This document shows positions 37,147 through 38,469 of a stretch of 38,469 nt of DNA, piece by piece. Below the pieces are notes generated by a model, which saw nothing but the letters and a program-made list of their open reading frames with translations, did no database searches and was not told the origin of the DNA. Position 1 is the first letter of the stretch. Each line of letters starts with the position of its first letter. Origin of the DNA: an uncultured Treponema sp. (GTDB taxonomy: Bacteria > Spirochaetota > Spirochaetia > Treponematales > Treponemataceae); assembly GCA_946537975.1 (NCBI GenBank), contig CAMNGG010000331.1, positions 1-38,469 of the forward strand. Reading direction: 5' to 3'. The position numbers were made by a program, and so were the translations under genes.

Positions 37147-37170
37147 AAAACGAGCCGAAAGGGTCGTTTT
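37147..37170 (+). terminator. Hairpin downstream of the CDP-glycerol transferase-like gene, possible terminator or leader element
   Basis: AAAACGAGCC-GAAA-GGGTCGTTTT stem-loop with one G-G mismatch; a second hairpin GGCAAGC-TAT-GCTTGCC follows at 37197-37213. Confidence 0.4.
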
Positions 37171-37240
37171 AGGATTATCGAAAGAATGGCTCAGAGGCAA
37201 GCTATGCTTGCCGATATGACATATATAAGGAGAATTAAAC

Positions 37241-38469
37241 ATGTCAAAAACAGTTTACCTTGGAATTACAGGAGACATCATTCACCCTGGAATTATCAAT
37301 ATCATTAATGAAGGTGCAAAGCTTGGTGAGCTTACAATCGGCCTTCTTACAGACAGTGCAATTGTTTCTCACAAACGCTTACCTTATCTTACTTATGAAC
37401 AGAGAAAAACAGTTGTTGAAAATATCAAAGGTGTTGCGAAGGTAATTCCTCAGGAAGAATGGAGTTATGTACCAAACCTCAAAAAATTAAAACCAGATTA
37501 TATTATCCATGGTGATGACTGGAAAACAAATTATCTCAACCATATTCGCGATGAAGTTTTTGAAGTTATGAAGGAATGGGGCGGACAGGTCGTTGAGATT
37601 CCTTATACACAGGGAATCAATTCCTCTGCCCTTGCTGCAAATGCATCAAGCATTGGAACAACCCCAGATGTACGCCGTGCTACCCTTCGCCGCCTTATCG
37701 CGGCAAAACCTATCGTAAGGATTATGGAAGCTCACAGCGGACTTTCGGGCCTTATCGTAGAAAATGCAGAGGTTGCAAAAGAAGATGGAATTCATCGCTT
37801 TGACGGAATGTGGTCTTCTTCCCTCACAGACTCTACCAGCAAGGGTAAGCCCGATATTGAAGCCGTTGACCTTACAACCCGTATGCATTCATTAACTGAT
37901 ATTCTTGAATGTACAACAAAGCCAATTATTTACGATGGTGATACAGGAGACATTCCGGAGCACTTTGTATTTACCGTACGAACACTTGAACGCAATGGTG
38001 TTTCCGCAGTTATTATCGAAGATAAAAAAGGCCTCAAGAAGAACTCCCTCTTTGGAACAGAAGCAAAACAGGTTCTTGCAACTGAAGAAGAATTCTGCGA
38101 AAAGATTGCAGCCGGTAAAAAAGCCCAGGTTACAAAAGACTTTATGATTATTGCCCGTATCGAAGAAATTATTGCGGGCTACAGTGTAGACGAAGCAATC
38201 ACAAAAGCCTTTGCCGCAGTTCGCGCTGGTGCCGATGGTGTAATGATTCATTCAAAGGATAAGAGCGGAATGGACATTAAGGAGTTCTGCCAGAAATTCC
38301 GGGCAGAATACAAGAATATCCCAATCGTACTTGTTCCAACAACCTACAATCAGTTTACAGAAAAAGAACTCGCCGAGTGGGGTGCAAACATCATCATTTA
38401 TGCAAACCACATGCTGCGTGCAAGCTATCCTGCAATGAAAAAATGTGCCGAAACAATTTTGCAGGCAGA
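37241..38469 (+). CDS. aepX: Cytidylyltransferase-phosphoenolpyruvate mutase fusion (3' end outside window)
   Basis: ATG 37241 after AAGGAG; N-term MSKTVYLGITGDIIHPGIINIINEGAKLGELTIGLLTD (nucleotidyltransferase-like); PEP mutase signature EDKKGLKKNS (38018-38047), FDGMWSSSLTDSTSKGKPDIE. Not in the ORF track because it runs off the end. Confidence 0.93.
   Translation, partial: MSKTVYLGITGDIIHPGIINIINEGAKLGELTIGLLTDSAIVSHKRLPYLTYEQRKTVVENIKGVAKVIPQEEWSYVPNLKKLKPDYIIHGDDWKTNYLNHIRDEVFEVMKEWGGQVVEIPYTQGINSSALAANASSIGTTPDVRRATLRRLIAAKPIVRIMEAHSGLSGLIVENAEVAKEDGIHRFDGMWSSSLTDSTSKGKPDIEAVDLTTRMHSLTDILECTTKPIIYDGDTGDIPEHFVFTVRTLERNGVSAVIIEDKKGLKKNSLFGTEAKQVLATEEEFCEKIAAGKKAQVTKDFMIIARIEEIIAGYSVDEAITKAFAAVRAGADGVMIHSKDKSGMDIKEFCQKFRAEYKNIPIVLVPTTYNQFTEKELAEWGANIIIYANHMLRASYPAMKKCAETILQA

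Overview
The window reads as a spirochaete-like (probably Treponema-type) chromosomal segment. Taxonomy is inferred from gene content and protein style only; no search was run. The left end (~1-6.8 kb, + strand) is a housekeeping operon: tsf (3' end), frr, uppS, cdsA, dxr, rseP and a secreted beta-propeller protein. Next come glgA and a PLP aminotransferase (- strand), a small secreted protein, rfbD and a Wzi-like outer-membrane barrel protein. From ~12.6 to ~30.3 kb lies a mosaic, mostly AT-rich surface-polysaccharide island: sugar aminotransferase, UDP-sugar dehydrogenase, many glycosyltransferases, Wzm/Wzt ABC exporter, LicD, Fcl/Gmd GDP-fucose synthesis, a GT11-GT2 fusion, a GT10-like fucosyltransferase and a frameshifted glycosyltransferase remnant. 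The right end (30.4-38.5 kb, + strand) is the most unusual part. Two tandem ~900-aa proteins each fuse a YidC/Oxa1-type membrane domain to a polytopic linker and an LtaS/sulfatase-superfamily catalytic domain. They are followed by a translationally coupled CDP-glycerol glycerophosphotransferase-like protein and a cytidylyltransferase-phosphoenolpyruvate mutase fusion (truncated by the window, absent from the ORF track). I suggest this module makes an LTA-like and/or phosphonate-decorated envelope polymer. Several intergenic regions hold structured palindromic repeats: a three-way-junction element with complementary loops after tsf, a GTCATCCCGAA...TTCAGCATGAC family, and a TTTCGAYA...CTCAA hairpin family with compensatory stem changes.
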